Of a stretch of DNA of 41,241 nt, positions 17,015 to 25,220 are shown piece after piece. The stretch covers positions 1-41,241 of the forward strand of contig JAIRWL010000018.1 of the NCBI GenBank assembly GCA_031268935.1, in the 5' to 3' direction. The position numbers were made by a program, and so were the translations under genes. Under the pieces are notes generated by a model, which was not told the DNA's origin, did no database searches, and saw only the letters and a list, made by a program, of their open reading frames with translations. Within the stretch, counting starts at the first letter, position 1, and every line of letters starts with the position of its first letter. The stretch comes from Holosporales bacterium. Lineage in GTDB: Bacteria; Pseudomonadota; Alphaproteobacteria; RUG11792.

Positions 17015-17464
17015 ATGAAATTTATCATCAATAGATTGTCTATTAAGGAATTAGTGGATTTGAAAAGATTTCATGTGAAATGTTTTTGTTCTTATATTAT
17101 ATCTGATATCTCGTTTGTTAATTATTTTACTATGCCACAATATATTGTAATGGCGGCGATAGACGTGCGTGGAGTTATTTTAGGATATGCTATATGTAGT
17201 GCACTATTTGATGAAATAGATATTATATTCTTGGGTGTTGCTTTAGAGAATAGGTGTTGCGGAATTGCAAGCCAAATTCTAAATAAGATTGTAAATAGCA
17301 TGCCGGCATTAAAGAGGATATATTTAGAAGTAGATATAAATAATATAGGAGCGATGACTTTTTATAGAAAAAAAGGATTTGAAATTATTCGTATCCGTAA
17401 AATGTATGCAAATGGTAGAGATGCTTATGAAATGATGAAAAAAATTTATGATATTGATCTATGA
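17015..17464 (+). CDS. rimI: RimI-type GNAT N-acetyltransferase
   Basis: A GNAT acetyltransferase related to RimI, which acetylates the N-terminal Ala of ribosomal protein S18. 149 residues from the ATG at 17015; a TTG one codon earlier is also possible. The acetyl-CoA loop is degenerate: ENRCCGIASQILNKI in place of RxxGxG/A. The ending YLEVDINNIGAMTFYRKKGFEIIRIRKMY is very characteristic (ExxxxNxxAxxFYxKxGF). It lies directly after the TsaB-like gene, the usual partner. Confidence 0.85.
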   Translation: MKFIINRLSIKELVDLKRFHVKCFCSYIISDISFVNYFTMPQYIVMAAIDVRGVILGYAICSALFDEIDIIFLGVALENRCCGIASQILNKIVNSMPALKRIYLEVDINNIGAMTFYRKKGFEIIRIRKMYANGRDAYEMMKKIYDIDL

Positions 17465-17561
17465 AAACAAATTGAATCAATAATTCGATTTTTAGATTGT
17501 AAAAAGTTGAGAAATTTGTTATCATATATACAGTTGAGCGAGGTGGATTCGATAGGGGGAT

Positions 17562-18131
17562 ATGGATAAAAAATCTTCCATCGAACAGTATATATCTTTG
17601 CTAATCAACTGGAATTTACGAATGAATCTTGTGCAAACTGAGAGTGTGTTGCATGTTATGGACAGGCATGTTAGAGATAGCTGGCAAATATCTCTTTACA
17701 TCGATCCGAGCGATACCGTTTTGGATGTTGGTAGTGGGGCCGGGTTTCCAGGGGTAATTTTATCTATTTTTGAATTTAAGAAGGTTATCTTGTGTGAGAA
17801 TAATTTCAAAAAAGTGACCTTTTTAAGAGAAGTAAAACAGAAACTTGGGCTTAATTTTGATATATTCGATGAAGATGTGCGTAGAATCTCTGTGCGTGAG
17901 AGATTGCCAGGTGTCACATTAGTATCCAGGGCTTTTGGAGATATGACTACATTGATGTCTGTTATGGAGAAACTTGAAGTTAAAAACGGAGTATTTCATA
18001 AGGGGAAAAAATATGTAGAAGAGCTAGAAAAAGCTGATAAATGCTATACATTCGATTTTCAAATCAAACAAAGTTTAACAAGTAACGATGGGGTAATCGT
18101 TTTGATATCTCATCTTGAAAGGAAGTTATAA
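17562..18131 (+). CDS. rsmG: 16S rRNA (guanine-N7)-methyltransferase RsmG (GidB)
   Basis: Methylates G527 of 16S rRNA (E. coli numbering). At 189 residues it is close to normal (~200). The start of the family (YISLLINWNLRMNLV), the HVRDSW motif and the SAM-binding VLDVGSGAGFPGVILS are all clear. ATG start with GGGGGA upstream. It sits upstream of parA-parB as in the classical gidB-parA-parB order near replication origins. The last codons and stop are duplicated in tandem just downstream (18112-18157). Confidence 0.95.
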   Translation: MDKKSSIEQYISLLINWNLRMNLVQTESVLHVMDRHVRDSWQISLYIDPSDTVLDVGSGAGFPGVILSIFEFKKVILCENNFKKVTFLREVKQKLGLNFDIFDEDVRRISVRERLPGVTLVSRAFGDMTTLMSVMEKLEVKNGVFHKGKKYVEELEKADKCYTFDFQIKQSLTSNDGVIVLISHLERKL

Positions 18132-18157
18132 GGAATCTTGAAAGGAAATTATAAAGA
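18112..18157 (+). repeat. 23-base tandem duplication at the end of rsmG
   Basis: 18112-18134, covering the last rsmG codons and the stop, is followed immediately by a second copy at 18135-18157 with two G-to-A differences. The second copy is the whole leader of parA and supplies an AAAGGAA-type purine run. It is probably a recent slippage or unequal-exchange event. Confidence 0.85.
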
Positions 18158-18160
18158 ATA

Positions 18161-18943
18161 ATGGCGATTACAATATCTGTTTCGAATCAAAAGGGTGGGG
18201 TTGGTAAAACTACAACCGCCGTTAATTTGGCTACAGCTTTGGCCGCAATTGGTAAGCGTGTTTTGTTGGTAGATTTGGATCCGCAAAGTAATGCTACTAC
18301 TGGGTTAGGAGTGTATTCGAAATCTATAAATACAAGTTACGATTTGTTTATTAGGAATAAAACATTATCGGAGTCGATGATATGTACTAAAATTCCAGGC
18401 TTGTCATTAATTCCTGCGAGTATAGATTTAGTGGGGGCGGAGATAGAGTTAGTCCAGGTTGTTGATCGGGAAAAGACATTGCATCGATCCATCGATCCGT
18501 ATAAGTCTATGTTTGATTATATTATCATAGATTCTCCGCCATCTATGGGAATCTTAACTCTTAATGCGCTTGTCGCCGCCGATGGAGTCTTGATTCCGCT
18601 GCAATGTGAATACTATGCCCTTGAGGGATTAAGCTATTTGTTGAGATCAATTAATCGTATTAAATCAACGGATAATCCAGGGTTGCAGCTTTTTGGGGTC
18701 GTGCTAACGATGTTTGACAAAAGGAGCGCATTGTGTCTGTCTGTCGTCAACGATGTCAGGCTTCATTTGCCAAAAGTTGTGTTCGATTGCGTTATTCCGA
18801 GAAATGTTAAAATATCGGAGGCGCCATCGTATGGTAAGCCAGTCCTTGTGCACGATGTCAAAAGTGTTGGAGCTCGTGCATATATGATGTTGGCGAAAGA
18901 GTTTTTAGCGAGAGAAAGGAGTGGGGCATGGAACAGAAATTAG
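18161..18943 (+). CDS. parA: Chromosome partitioning ATPase ParA (Soj)
   Basis: A P-loop ATPase that binds DNA non-specifically and moves ParB-parS complexes. 260 residues. The deviant Walker A motif is QKGGVGKTT with signature Lys11 and catalytic Lys16. Walker A' follows (VDLDPQSNATTGLG), and IIDSPPSMGILTLNAL is the Walker B region. ATG start, 29 bases after rsmG. It overlaps parB by 16 bases. The chromosomal type is supported by rsmG linkage and by the nearby parS-like site. Confidence 0.97.
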   Translation: MAITISVSNQKGGVGKTTTAVNLATALAAIGKRVLLVDLDPQSNATTGLGVYSKSINTSYDLFIRNKTLSESMICTKIPGLSLIPASIDLVGAEIELVQVVDREKTLHRSIDPYKSMFDYIIIDSPPSMGILTLNALVAADGVLIPLQCEYYALEGLSYLLRSINRIKSTDNPGLQLFGVVLTMFDKRSALCLSVVNDVRLHLPKVVFDCVIPRNVKISEAPSYGKPVLVHDVKSVGARAYMMLAKEFLARERSGAWNRN

Positions 18944-19848
18944 GTAGAGGATTATCGGCTCTTCTGGGAGATGGGCTGGAAAATGAATCGCGAAATGGGG
19001 GTGTTTCGCCACGAAACGTAAATATAGATCTGATTGAATCAAACGACAATCAGCCGCGCAAGCTCTTTGATGAGGATTCGATTTCTGAATTAGCTGAATC
19101 AATTTCTCGTCATGGAATTTTGCAACCAATAATCGTGAGGCAATTAGGTGACAAGTATAAAATAATAGCTGGAGAAAGGCGCTGGAGAGCGGCAAAATTG
19201 GCTGGCCTGATAGATATTCCTGTGCAAATCGTAGAGTGCGATGATGTTGGAGTAGTGACGTTAGCTCTAATAGAAAATATACAAAGAGAAGACCTCAATC
19301 CAATCGAAGAAGCGGAGGCGTTGCGCGTGTTGATGGATAGTTGTGGGTGTCGGCAGGAAGATCTCGGAACTATGATAAGTAAGAGTCGTAGCTATGTGGC
19401 GAATGCGTTGAGATTGCTGGCCTTGCCGGAAAATGTGCAAATACTAATAAGGACTGGTCGATTATCCGCTGGGCATGGAAAATGTTTGCTTGGCGTGCCA
19501 AATGCATCTAAATTGGCAGACGACGCCGCAAATAATGGATGGAGTGTTCGGTATCTGGAAAATATAGTTCAGTGCATAAAACACGAATCCATCAATGGGG
19601 CAGTGATGGATGATAAGGGTCGGGTAGATGTCGCCAGTCTGGGAAGCGCCTTAAGCGTGACACAAGATATTGAAGCGGCCGATATATCGATCAGAATTTC
19701 TGAATCACTAGGGCTTGAGGCAAAGTTAAAAATTAGTCGTCGCGGCGGAGTCGTTATCTTATATTGTAAATCGTATCAAGAGCTCGAAGGTTTGGTAGAA
19801 ACATTGGTGTCAATTGGAGGTAAGAAAAATTTGACACAGGAAGTATAA
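18928..19848 (+). CDS. parB: Chromosome partitioning protein ParB (Spo0J)
   Basis: A CTP-dependent DNA clamp loading at parS. 306 residues. The N-terminal start RGLSALLGDG is typical of ParA-stimulating regions. Box motifs GERRWRAAKLAGL and ENIQREDLNPIEEAEA form the CTP-binding pocket. A helix-turn-helix follows (EDLGTMISKSRSYVANALRLL), and the C-terminal dimer domain ends around GGVVILYCKSYQELEGLVETL. The AAGGAG ribosome site is inside parA. The obvious target is the parS-like site at 16488. Confidence 0.97.
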   Translation: MEQKLGRGLSALLGDGLENESRNGGVSPRNVNIDLIESNDNQPRKLFDEDSISELAESISRHGILQPIIVRQLGDKYKIIAGERRWRAAKLAGLIDIPVQIVECDDVGVVTLALIENIQREDLNPIEEAEALRVLMDSCGCRQEDLGTMISKSRSYVANALRLLALPENVQILIRTGRLSAGHGKCLLGVPNASKLADDAANNGWSVRYLENIVQCIKHESINGAVMDDKGRVDVASLGSALSVTQDIEAADISIRISESLGLEAKLKISRRGGVVILYCKSYQELEGLVETLVSIGGKKNLTQEV

Positions 19849-19851
19849 ATT

Positions 19852-19921
19852 GCTAGAAGTCGGCAAGTAAGTTTGGTTAGATATCTTCTTCAGCATGGTG
19901 TATATGACGCTGACTTCTAGC
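19852..19921 (+). terminator. Long-loop inverted repeat after parB
   Basis: The arms GCTAGAAGTCGGC (19852-19864) and GCTGACTTCTAGC (19909-19921) pair over 13 positions with one G-U pair and a 44-base loop, followed by TCTTTTTG. It probably ends the parAB transcript. The long loop is unusual for a simple terminator. Confidence 0.5.
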
Positions 19922-19990
19922 TCTTTTTGTGGGTCGATTTGGTATCTTAATCCAGTTTATGGTGAGTAAACTTAGATTTTTGAATTAAAT

Positions 19991-21412
19991 TTATACGGGT
20001 AGCATGGAAGAAACGGGGGCAATAATCTTAAGAATTTGGCTGTCACTGGATTTTTCTTCTTCTTCTTCTTCTTCTTCTGAGCTAGAGACATTGGAAGATG
20101 AACTGGAGTTACTGGATTCAATCACGCTAAGGGCCGCCCGTAATGCACTTACCGGCAAGTCTGTCTCATTTCTGCGTTTGCAATTGGCTAGCAGGCTGAG
20201 TAGCAAAGTGGTTACTGCCTGGGCTGGATTCTTTGCAAATACATCGTTGAGTGAAGTGAATTGATCTGAACCTCTTTCAGATAAGTCGTTGAATAAAAAG
20301 AATTGTTCTACTGATTTAATTATTTTTAAGTGTATCGATTTTTTATCTACTTTCCGCGCAAAAGATTCTGGAATTAACACGGTGCACATAACAGTAAGTA
20401 TTATTTGTCCATTTGAAGTTTTGGAGCAATTAAAAGAACAGCTCGTAATTATACGTTCGACGTCGCCAACTTTACTTGAAAACGACATAATTATACTGTT
20501 TCTGCTCGGTAACTCGTCCGTTTGGGTTCTGCTCCGTACCTCGTTCGTTTGGGGAATTTTATTAGCGCACGCACTATTAGCCGTAGGTAGACACTTTGCG
20601 GTAAAATAACGAGCATTTTCAAGTAATCTCGTAATACCATCGAGATTCTTGCTCGCTGCGACGTCTTTTCCGACATTTAACATATCTCGAAATGTTGAGA
20701 ATCCTTCCGATATCTTCCAATTTTTAGTATTATTAAGTATAGCTTCATTACTTGCCAAGATTGTGGCCAAACAGGCGTCAACTAAATTATGGGGAGCGAG
20801 AGATGCTGGCCATAATTTCAGGTTAGTTAATACGGGTGGATTACGTCCAAATAAGTTAGTTAATACTTCGTAACATGGTTGTAATTTGACGGCGTCAATA
20901 TTGGCTCTTTGTCCGCGAGATGCATTTTGCTGGAGCTTTGAAGGTTGCGATATTACAGCCCCGCCGCAGATAGAGACCGTCGCATCAGCACAACAAAACA
21001 ATCTTCGCCACCAATTTGAACCCAGTGATTCAAAGGGTAAATGTTTGATGAGGTTAAGTATATTGGCATCCATTGGGTGCCCTGTAGCAGATACTGATGC
21101 AGGGATTGAGCCTGATCCACCCGCAACAAAGAGATCTACCCAGGCGCTTAAGGATTCAACACAATATTCTCCGAATAGAAGGCGAAACATTTGCTGTACT
21201 CCAGTTTCAAACTGATGAACGAATAGTGAGAGAGCGAAGGAAGAGATAACACCATCGCCATTGAGATAACAAAAAACGTCTAAGCTACCTGGAACATCAC
21301 TCGCTACTTCCTCATATAGTGCATAAAATTCTCGCAATGCCGAATTTTCTGGCAAGAGACCATGAGACAGTAGCCGAGGTAATCTTGATACAAGAAGCTC
21401 CGAATTGCTCAA
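19991..21412 (-). CDS. Orphan protein, probably exported, with missing canonical start
   Basis: 473 residues from a TTG at 21412; no domain recognised. The frame stays open upstream to about 21595 and encodes SITKALKLFTTFAVAFQGASAS, a good signal peptide, but I find no ATG, GTG or TTG ahead of it in that frame. Either a rare start (ATA or ATT, near an AGGTG) is used, a start was lost, or a one-base error hides a GTG. The mature part is helical, with paired Cys (FCCADATVSICGG) near residue 120 and a Ser-rich tail holding eight consecutive Glu encoded by a trinucleotide repeat. It lies opposite to parB. Confidence 0.65.
   Translation of the reverse strand: MSNSELLVSRLPRLLSHGLLPENSALREFYALYEEVASDVPGSLDVFCYLNGDGVISSFALSLFVHQFETGVQQMFRLLFGEYCVESLSAWVDLFVAGGSGSIPASVSATGHPMDANILNLIKHLPFESLGSNWWRRLFCCADATVSICGGAVISQPSKLQQNASRGQRANIDAVKLQPCYEVLTNLFGRNPPVLTNLKLWPASLAPHNLVDACLATILASNEAILNNTKNWKISEGFSTFRDMLNVGKDVAASKNLDGITRLLENARYFTAKCLPTANSACANKIPQTNEVRSRTQTDELPSRNSIIMSFSSKVGDVERIITSCSFNCSKTSNGQIILTVMCTVLIPESFARKVDKKSIHLKIIKSVEQFFLFNDLSERGSDQFTSLNDVFAKNPAQAVTTLLLSLLANCKRRNETDLPVSALRAALSVIESSNSSSSSNVSSSEEEEEEEEKSSDSQILKIIAPVSSMLPV
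20054..20077 (-). repeat. Trinucleotide microsatellite, eight GAA units
   Basis: Eight perfect TTC units on the plus strand (GAA on the coding strand) give eight Glu in the orphan protein. Length changes would keep the frame and alter only the acidic run. Confidence 0.9.
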
Positions 21413-21599
21413 ATCATGTTCCTGTCCCGTTCGCTTTGTTGGTGGACATGTAGGCCTCAGGACATTTGAATTTAATTGATCCAGTTCCTTTGGATCATCG
21501 TGAAGTGCAGTCGAAGCCGATGCGCCTTGAAATGCAACGGCAAATGTTGTGAAAAGCTTCAGTGCTTTTGTGATACTAAATATAAAGCACCTATAAAAA

Positions 21600-21910
21600 T
21601 GAATGATCTACTAGTTTAGAATAAGTGATGGAAATTAATAATTTGTTAACGTGCAGTTAAAATAGTGTTAATGGTCGAATTTTACATATTGATTATTTGT
21701 TTAGAATAACTGTGATTTTCCTGGATAACTAGCATCAGTAAGGTATCGATTTCTTGAAAAAATCATGCTCGAAAACTTGGAAAAAATCGTGCACGAAAAA
21801 AATATACCAAAAAAAGACATACAAAAAAAGATATATAAGCAAGGCTGATTTTTCCCGCGAGATTGAATATACTGTGAATCGTTACATGGTGGCTATATTG
21901 ACAAGAAGCG
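21600..21910. other. A-rich region with diverged short repeats upstream of map
   Basis: No gene seen. Between about 21752 and 21800 a roughly 23-base unit occurs twice (CTTGAAAAAATCATGCTCG then CTTGGAAAAAATCGTGCACG), followed by two A-rich units (ATACCAAAAAAAGAC and ATACAAAAAAAGAT). They may act as an A-tract upstream element or be recent slippage products. Confidence 0.5.
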
Positions 21911-22660
21911 ATGCCTGAGATTGTTGTGCATAATACGGAAGAGCTGGCCGATATGAGGAAGGCCTGCCAACTCGCGAGAGATGTGTTGCTCTATATCGAA
22001 GAATACGTTACGGAAGGTATATCGACGGCTGAACTCGATGCTTTATGTTATACGTATATTATCGAACATGGCGGCGAATCAGCTACCCTCAATTACAACG
22101 GATTTCCCAAATCGATTTGTACATCAGTAAATCATGTAATTTGTCATGGAATTCCAGGTCCCTACAAGCTTAAGTCAGGAGATATAATCAACATCGATAT
22201 TACTGTTATACTCGATGGATGGCACGGAGATACTAGCAAAACGTTTCTTGTCGGAAAATGTTCCAAATTAGCGGAAGAACTGGTCAAAACTGCGGAAAGA
22301 GCGTTATTTATTGGCATTGAAGCCGTAAAACCATTTGGCTATTTTGGAGACATTGGCCTAGCCATTCAAAGATTTGTTTCTAATACCGGATTTTCGATCG
22401 TGCAGGATTACGGTGGGCATGGTATTGGGAAGATCTTTCACGCAGATCCAACCGTGTTACACTATAACTGTCGCGAAAAAAGAGAGCAAATTTTACCAGG
22501 AATGTTTTTTACAATAGAACCGATGATTAATGTCGGTTCTCACAAATCGAAAGTCTTAAATGACGGCTGGACGGTTGTGACGATAGATAAATCTCTGTCG
22601 GCGCAGTTCGAGCATACCCTCGCCGTCACAGACCATTCAGTTGAGATTTTGACTTTGTAA
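21911..22660 (+). CDS. map: Methionine aminopeptidase type I
   Basis: Removes N-terminal Met from new proteins. At 249 residues it is normal length. All five metal ligands are present at standard positions: Asp96 and Asp107 (IDITVILDGWHGDTS), His170 (GGHGIG), Glu203 (TIEPM) and Glu234 (FEHTLAV). The substrate His is in CHGIP. ATG start with AAGAAG upstream. It stands alone, 90 bases ahead of lpxC. Confidence 0.97.
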   Translation: MPEIVVHNTEELADMRKACQLARDVLLYIEEYVTEGISTAELDALCYTYIIEHGGESATLNYNGFPKSICTSVNHVICHGIPGPYKLKSGDIINIDITVILDGWHGDTSKTFLVGKCSKLAEELVKTAERALFIGIEAVKPFGYFGDIGLAIQRFVSNTGFSIVQDYGGHGIGKIFHADPTVLHYNCREKREQILPGMFFTIEPMINVGSHKSKVLNDGWTVVTIDKSLSAQFEHTLAVTDHSVEILTL

Positions 22661-22750
22661 TAATTCGTAACATTTAAGTGCTTTCGCTGGGTTGTCTGGA
22701 ATATGTATCCTGAACTGAGTGATGGTTAGATTAGTTAGAATTAGAAGAAA

Positions 22751-23686
22751 ATGAACACTAAACTAAGGTCTGAGGCTACGATTGGTGCGATCGCATTATT
22801 CAGTGGCGTCGGGGTGCATGGCGGGAACAAATCTACAATTAAAATTTTGCCAGCCCCGGAAAATTTAGGCATTGTCTTCAAGAGGATTGATATCGTCGAT
22901 AAAAATCCATATATATCGCTATCTCCTGAATCGGTCGTGGAATGCAATCTTTGTACATGTATAGCGAATAACGATGGGGTTACCGTATCGGTTGTTGAGC
23001 ATCTTCTGGCGGCCTTCCGCATAACGGGGATCACAAACGCCTTGATAGAAGTCAATTCAGATGAAATTCCAATAATGGACGGTTCTGCAATAGAGTTCGT
23101 TAATGAAATCAAAAAAATCGGTATCGTGAGGCAAAGGCCGTTTGTCCAAGGAATCGTAATCAAAAAGGAGGTCGTCGCAGAATTTCAGGGCGGAAAGATC
23201 GCGATCTATCCTTCAAAAAAATGCAATGTTACGGTCAATTTAAATTATGATCGAATCAATCCTATCGTTGGGAAATATAATAAGTATATGTTCGATATGA
23301 GTGGCGATTTGAGTGAGTTAGCTTGCGCCAGGACATTCGGATGGGTTGAAGATCAGGAATTGATCAGGAGCCGCGGGTTCGGATTGGGGGCATCTGAGAA
23401 GAATACGATTGGTATAGGGCCGGGCGGGACAATTTTGAACACAGGAGGTCTTCGAAATCAGGCCGAATTCGTGATGCATAAAAGCCTCGATTTGTTGGGA
23501 GATCTGTTTGTTCTTGGGTGCGATATTATTGGCAGAATTGAATGTCTAAATCCATCACATGCCTTAAATAATCTTTTGTTGAAGACTCTGATGATGGAGA
23601 TAGAGAATCACGAGATGGGCGCCGAGCAGCAGGAAAGGTACGATTTTATGACGGAGCCGTACTTATTGGGAGCTAATTTGGTTTAA
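22751..23686 (+). CDS. lpxC: UDP-3-O-acyl-N-acetylglucosamine deacetylase
   Basis: The zinc deacetylase that commits to lipid A synthesis, showing that the organism makes or recently made LPS. 311 residues. Zinc ligands are His84 (SVVEHLLAA), His243 and Asp247 (MHKSLDLLGD). His270 (NPSHALNN) matches the catalytic His. The two-fold repeated LpxC architecture is complete (SGVGVHGG at the start). ATG start with AGAAG upstream. Its 3' end overlaps the convergent acyltransferase by 24 bases. Confidence 0.96.
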   Translation: MNTKLRSEATIGAIALFSGVGVHGGNKSTIKILPAPENLGIVFKRIDIVDKNPYISLSPESVVECNLCTCIANNDGVTVSVVEHLLAAFRITGITNALIEVNSDEIPIMDGSAIEFVNEIKKIGIVRQRPFVQGIVIKKEVVAEFQGGKIAIYPSKKCNVTVNLNYDRINPIVGKYNKYMFDMSGDLSELACARTFGWVEDQELIRSRGFGLGASEKNTIGIGPGGTILNTGGLRNQAEFVMHKSLDLLGDLFVLGCDIIGRIECLNPSHALNNLLLKTLMMEIENHEMGAEQQERYDFMTEPYLLGANLV

Positions 23687-24373
23687 TTTGCTTTCAATTT
23701 CTTCGAAGAAGCTCTCTTTGTCTAAGCCTGTTGATATAGGTTTTTCGAATTCTAATATTATTGTTCCAGGATTTTTTCTAAATGAGCGACGTGCCCAAAA
23801 TTTCCCAGATGAGACTCGCGCCGGGATGACTGGAATATTCAACGATTTGTAGAGAGCGAAAATTCCGCTTTTGTATTCGGTGTTTAAGTCTGTATGGCTT
23901 TTTCTAGTTCCGTTCGGAAAAATGAGTATATTGCTCCCATTTTCGATAGTGCGTTTTCCAAATTTCAAGAGACTCCTGATGGCCAAAATGGGTGATGACC
24001 TATCTACGATTATGCATTCCAATTTCCTAATATAGAGGCCCGCAATTGGTACATCTAGCAGCTCTTTTTTAACGACAGGTACAAAATTTTCGAGTATCAA
24101 TGGGAATATAAATGTTTCCCAAGTCGATTGGTGATCACACCCAATTATAACATTAGTTTTTTGTATCATTTCGTTTAGATATCCTAGATTTCTAATTTCG
24201 TAGTCAATTTTGACAATTTTTTTGAGGCAAAATGTAAGCCATCTGGCGCCTGGCTTATACACAACCTTCATCGCAAATTTCTTAGATCGGAAAAATGCGA
24301 TGGGATATATGATGGTTAATTGCAAGGCGAAAATTGGCCAGAAAACGCAAGCAAAGATGACTGATCTTAACAT
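23663..24373 (-). CDS. plsC: 1-acyl-sn-glycerol-3-phosphate acyltransferase
   Basis: Makes phosphatidic acid by acylating lysophosphatidate at the inner membrane. 236 residues with an N-terminal hydrophobic segment (about 4-28). The catalytic block is CDHQSTWET (His81, with Glu86 where many homologues have Asp; HQSxWET is known in proteobacterial members). The FPNGTR block corresponds to FPEGTR, with Asn replacing the usual Glu. No clear ribosome site. It follows dapD on the same strand with a 73-base gap, possibly one operon with the MFS gene. Confidence 0.9.
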   Translation of the reverse strand: MLRSVIFACVFWPIFALQLTIIYPIAFFRSKKFAMKVVYKPGARWLTFCLKKIVKIDYEIRNLGYLNEMIQKTNVIIGCDHQSTWETFIFPLILENFVPVVKKELLDVPIAGLYIRKLECIIVDRSSPILAIRSLLKFGKRTIENGSNILIFPNGTRKSHTDLNTEYKSGIFALYKSLNIPVIPARVSSGKFWARRSFRKNPGTIILEFEKPISTGLDKESFFEEIESKLNQISSQ

Positions 24374-24446
24374 TACAAAAATAAAAAAAAGATGAGTAAC
24401 ACGATCCGGCGCCTATTGTACTCAATTTGTTATAGAGGATGGATAA

Positions 24447-25220
24447 TTATTGCTCTCTCAATATCTCGTTGATGCTAGATTTTTGTCTGGTTCTATGATC
24501 CACCATCTTTATGATAACGGCGCATGATATATTAAGGTTACCACTAGTTTGATAACTCCCGGGGACGACGACTGAGTTTTTCGGAATTTCCCCAAGATAT
24601 ATTTTTCCCGTTTTTCGATCGATTATTTTTGTGGAGGCGGATATTATGACTCCTGATGCTATTACGCTATTTTCACCAACGATAACGCCCTCGAGAATTG
24701 CGCTATGCGCACCGATAAAACAATTGTCTTCGATAATGACGGGCATAGCCGAGGTTGGTTCCAGAACGCCTCCGATGCAAGTCATAGCAGAAATGTGGCA
24801 ATTTGAGCCAATTTGAGCGCACGAACCTATAGCCGAATTGATGTCTATCATGGTTTTTTCTCCGACATAAACTCCTATGTTGATGAAACTCGGCATGATA
24901 ACGGTGTTTGGCCCGATATAAGAGCCCTCTCGAATAATTGTCCCCGGTACCTTCCGATACATCGGCGCTTCGTAATCGAAGTTCAATAATCCAAACTTGT
25001 CGAATCCATCTAAATCTCGTTTTTCAGATTGGCGATGACTAAAACCTAATAAAATCGCCTCCTTGATCCAAGAATTTACGAGCCATGTTCCATTTACTTT
25101 TTCTGCGACCCTAATATCTCCGGCGTTCAGAAGCGTGATGATTTGATCGACCGTGGACAGGATCTCGCTGGCACTTAACGATGAAGCAGACTCTATTTGT
25201 TCTTTAAGCTTATCGATCAA
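24447..25220 (-). CDS. dapD: Tetrahydrodipicolinate N-succinyltransferase
   Basis: Succinylates tetrahydrodipicolinate in the succinylase route to meso-diaminopimelate and lysine. 257 residues. An N-terminal helical domain precedes a left-handed beta-helix made of hexapeptide repeats (about residues 105-200: IIREGSYIGPNTVIMP, MIDINSAIGSCAQIG, VIIEDNCFIGAHSAI). GVYVGEKTMID is the family signature. It overlaps the MFS gene by four bases, so translation is coupled. dapE, a later step in the same route, is at 37930. Confidence 0.96.
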   Translation of the reverse strand: MIDKLKEQIESASSLSASEILSTVDQIITLLNAGDIRVAEKVNGTWLVNSWIKEAILLGFSHRQSEKRDLDGFDKFGLLNFDYEAPMYRKVPGTIIREGSYIGPNTVIMPSFINIGVYVGEKTMIDINSAIGSCAQIGSNCHISAMTCIGGVLEPTSAMPVIIEDNCFIGAHSAILEGVIVGENSVIASGVIISASTKIIDRKTGKIYLGEIPKNSVVVPGSYQTSGNLNISCAVIIKMVDHRTRQKSSINEILREQ

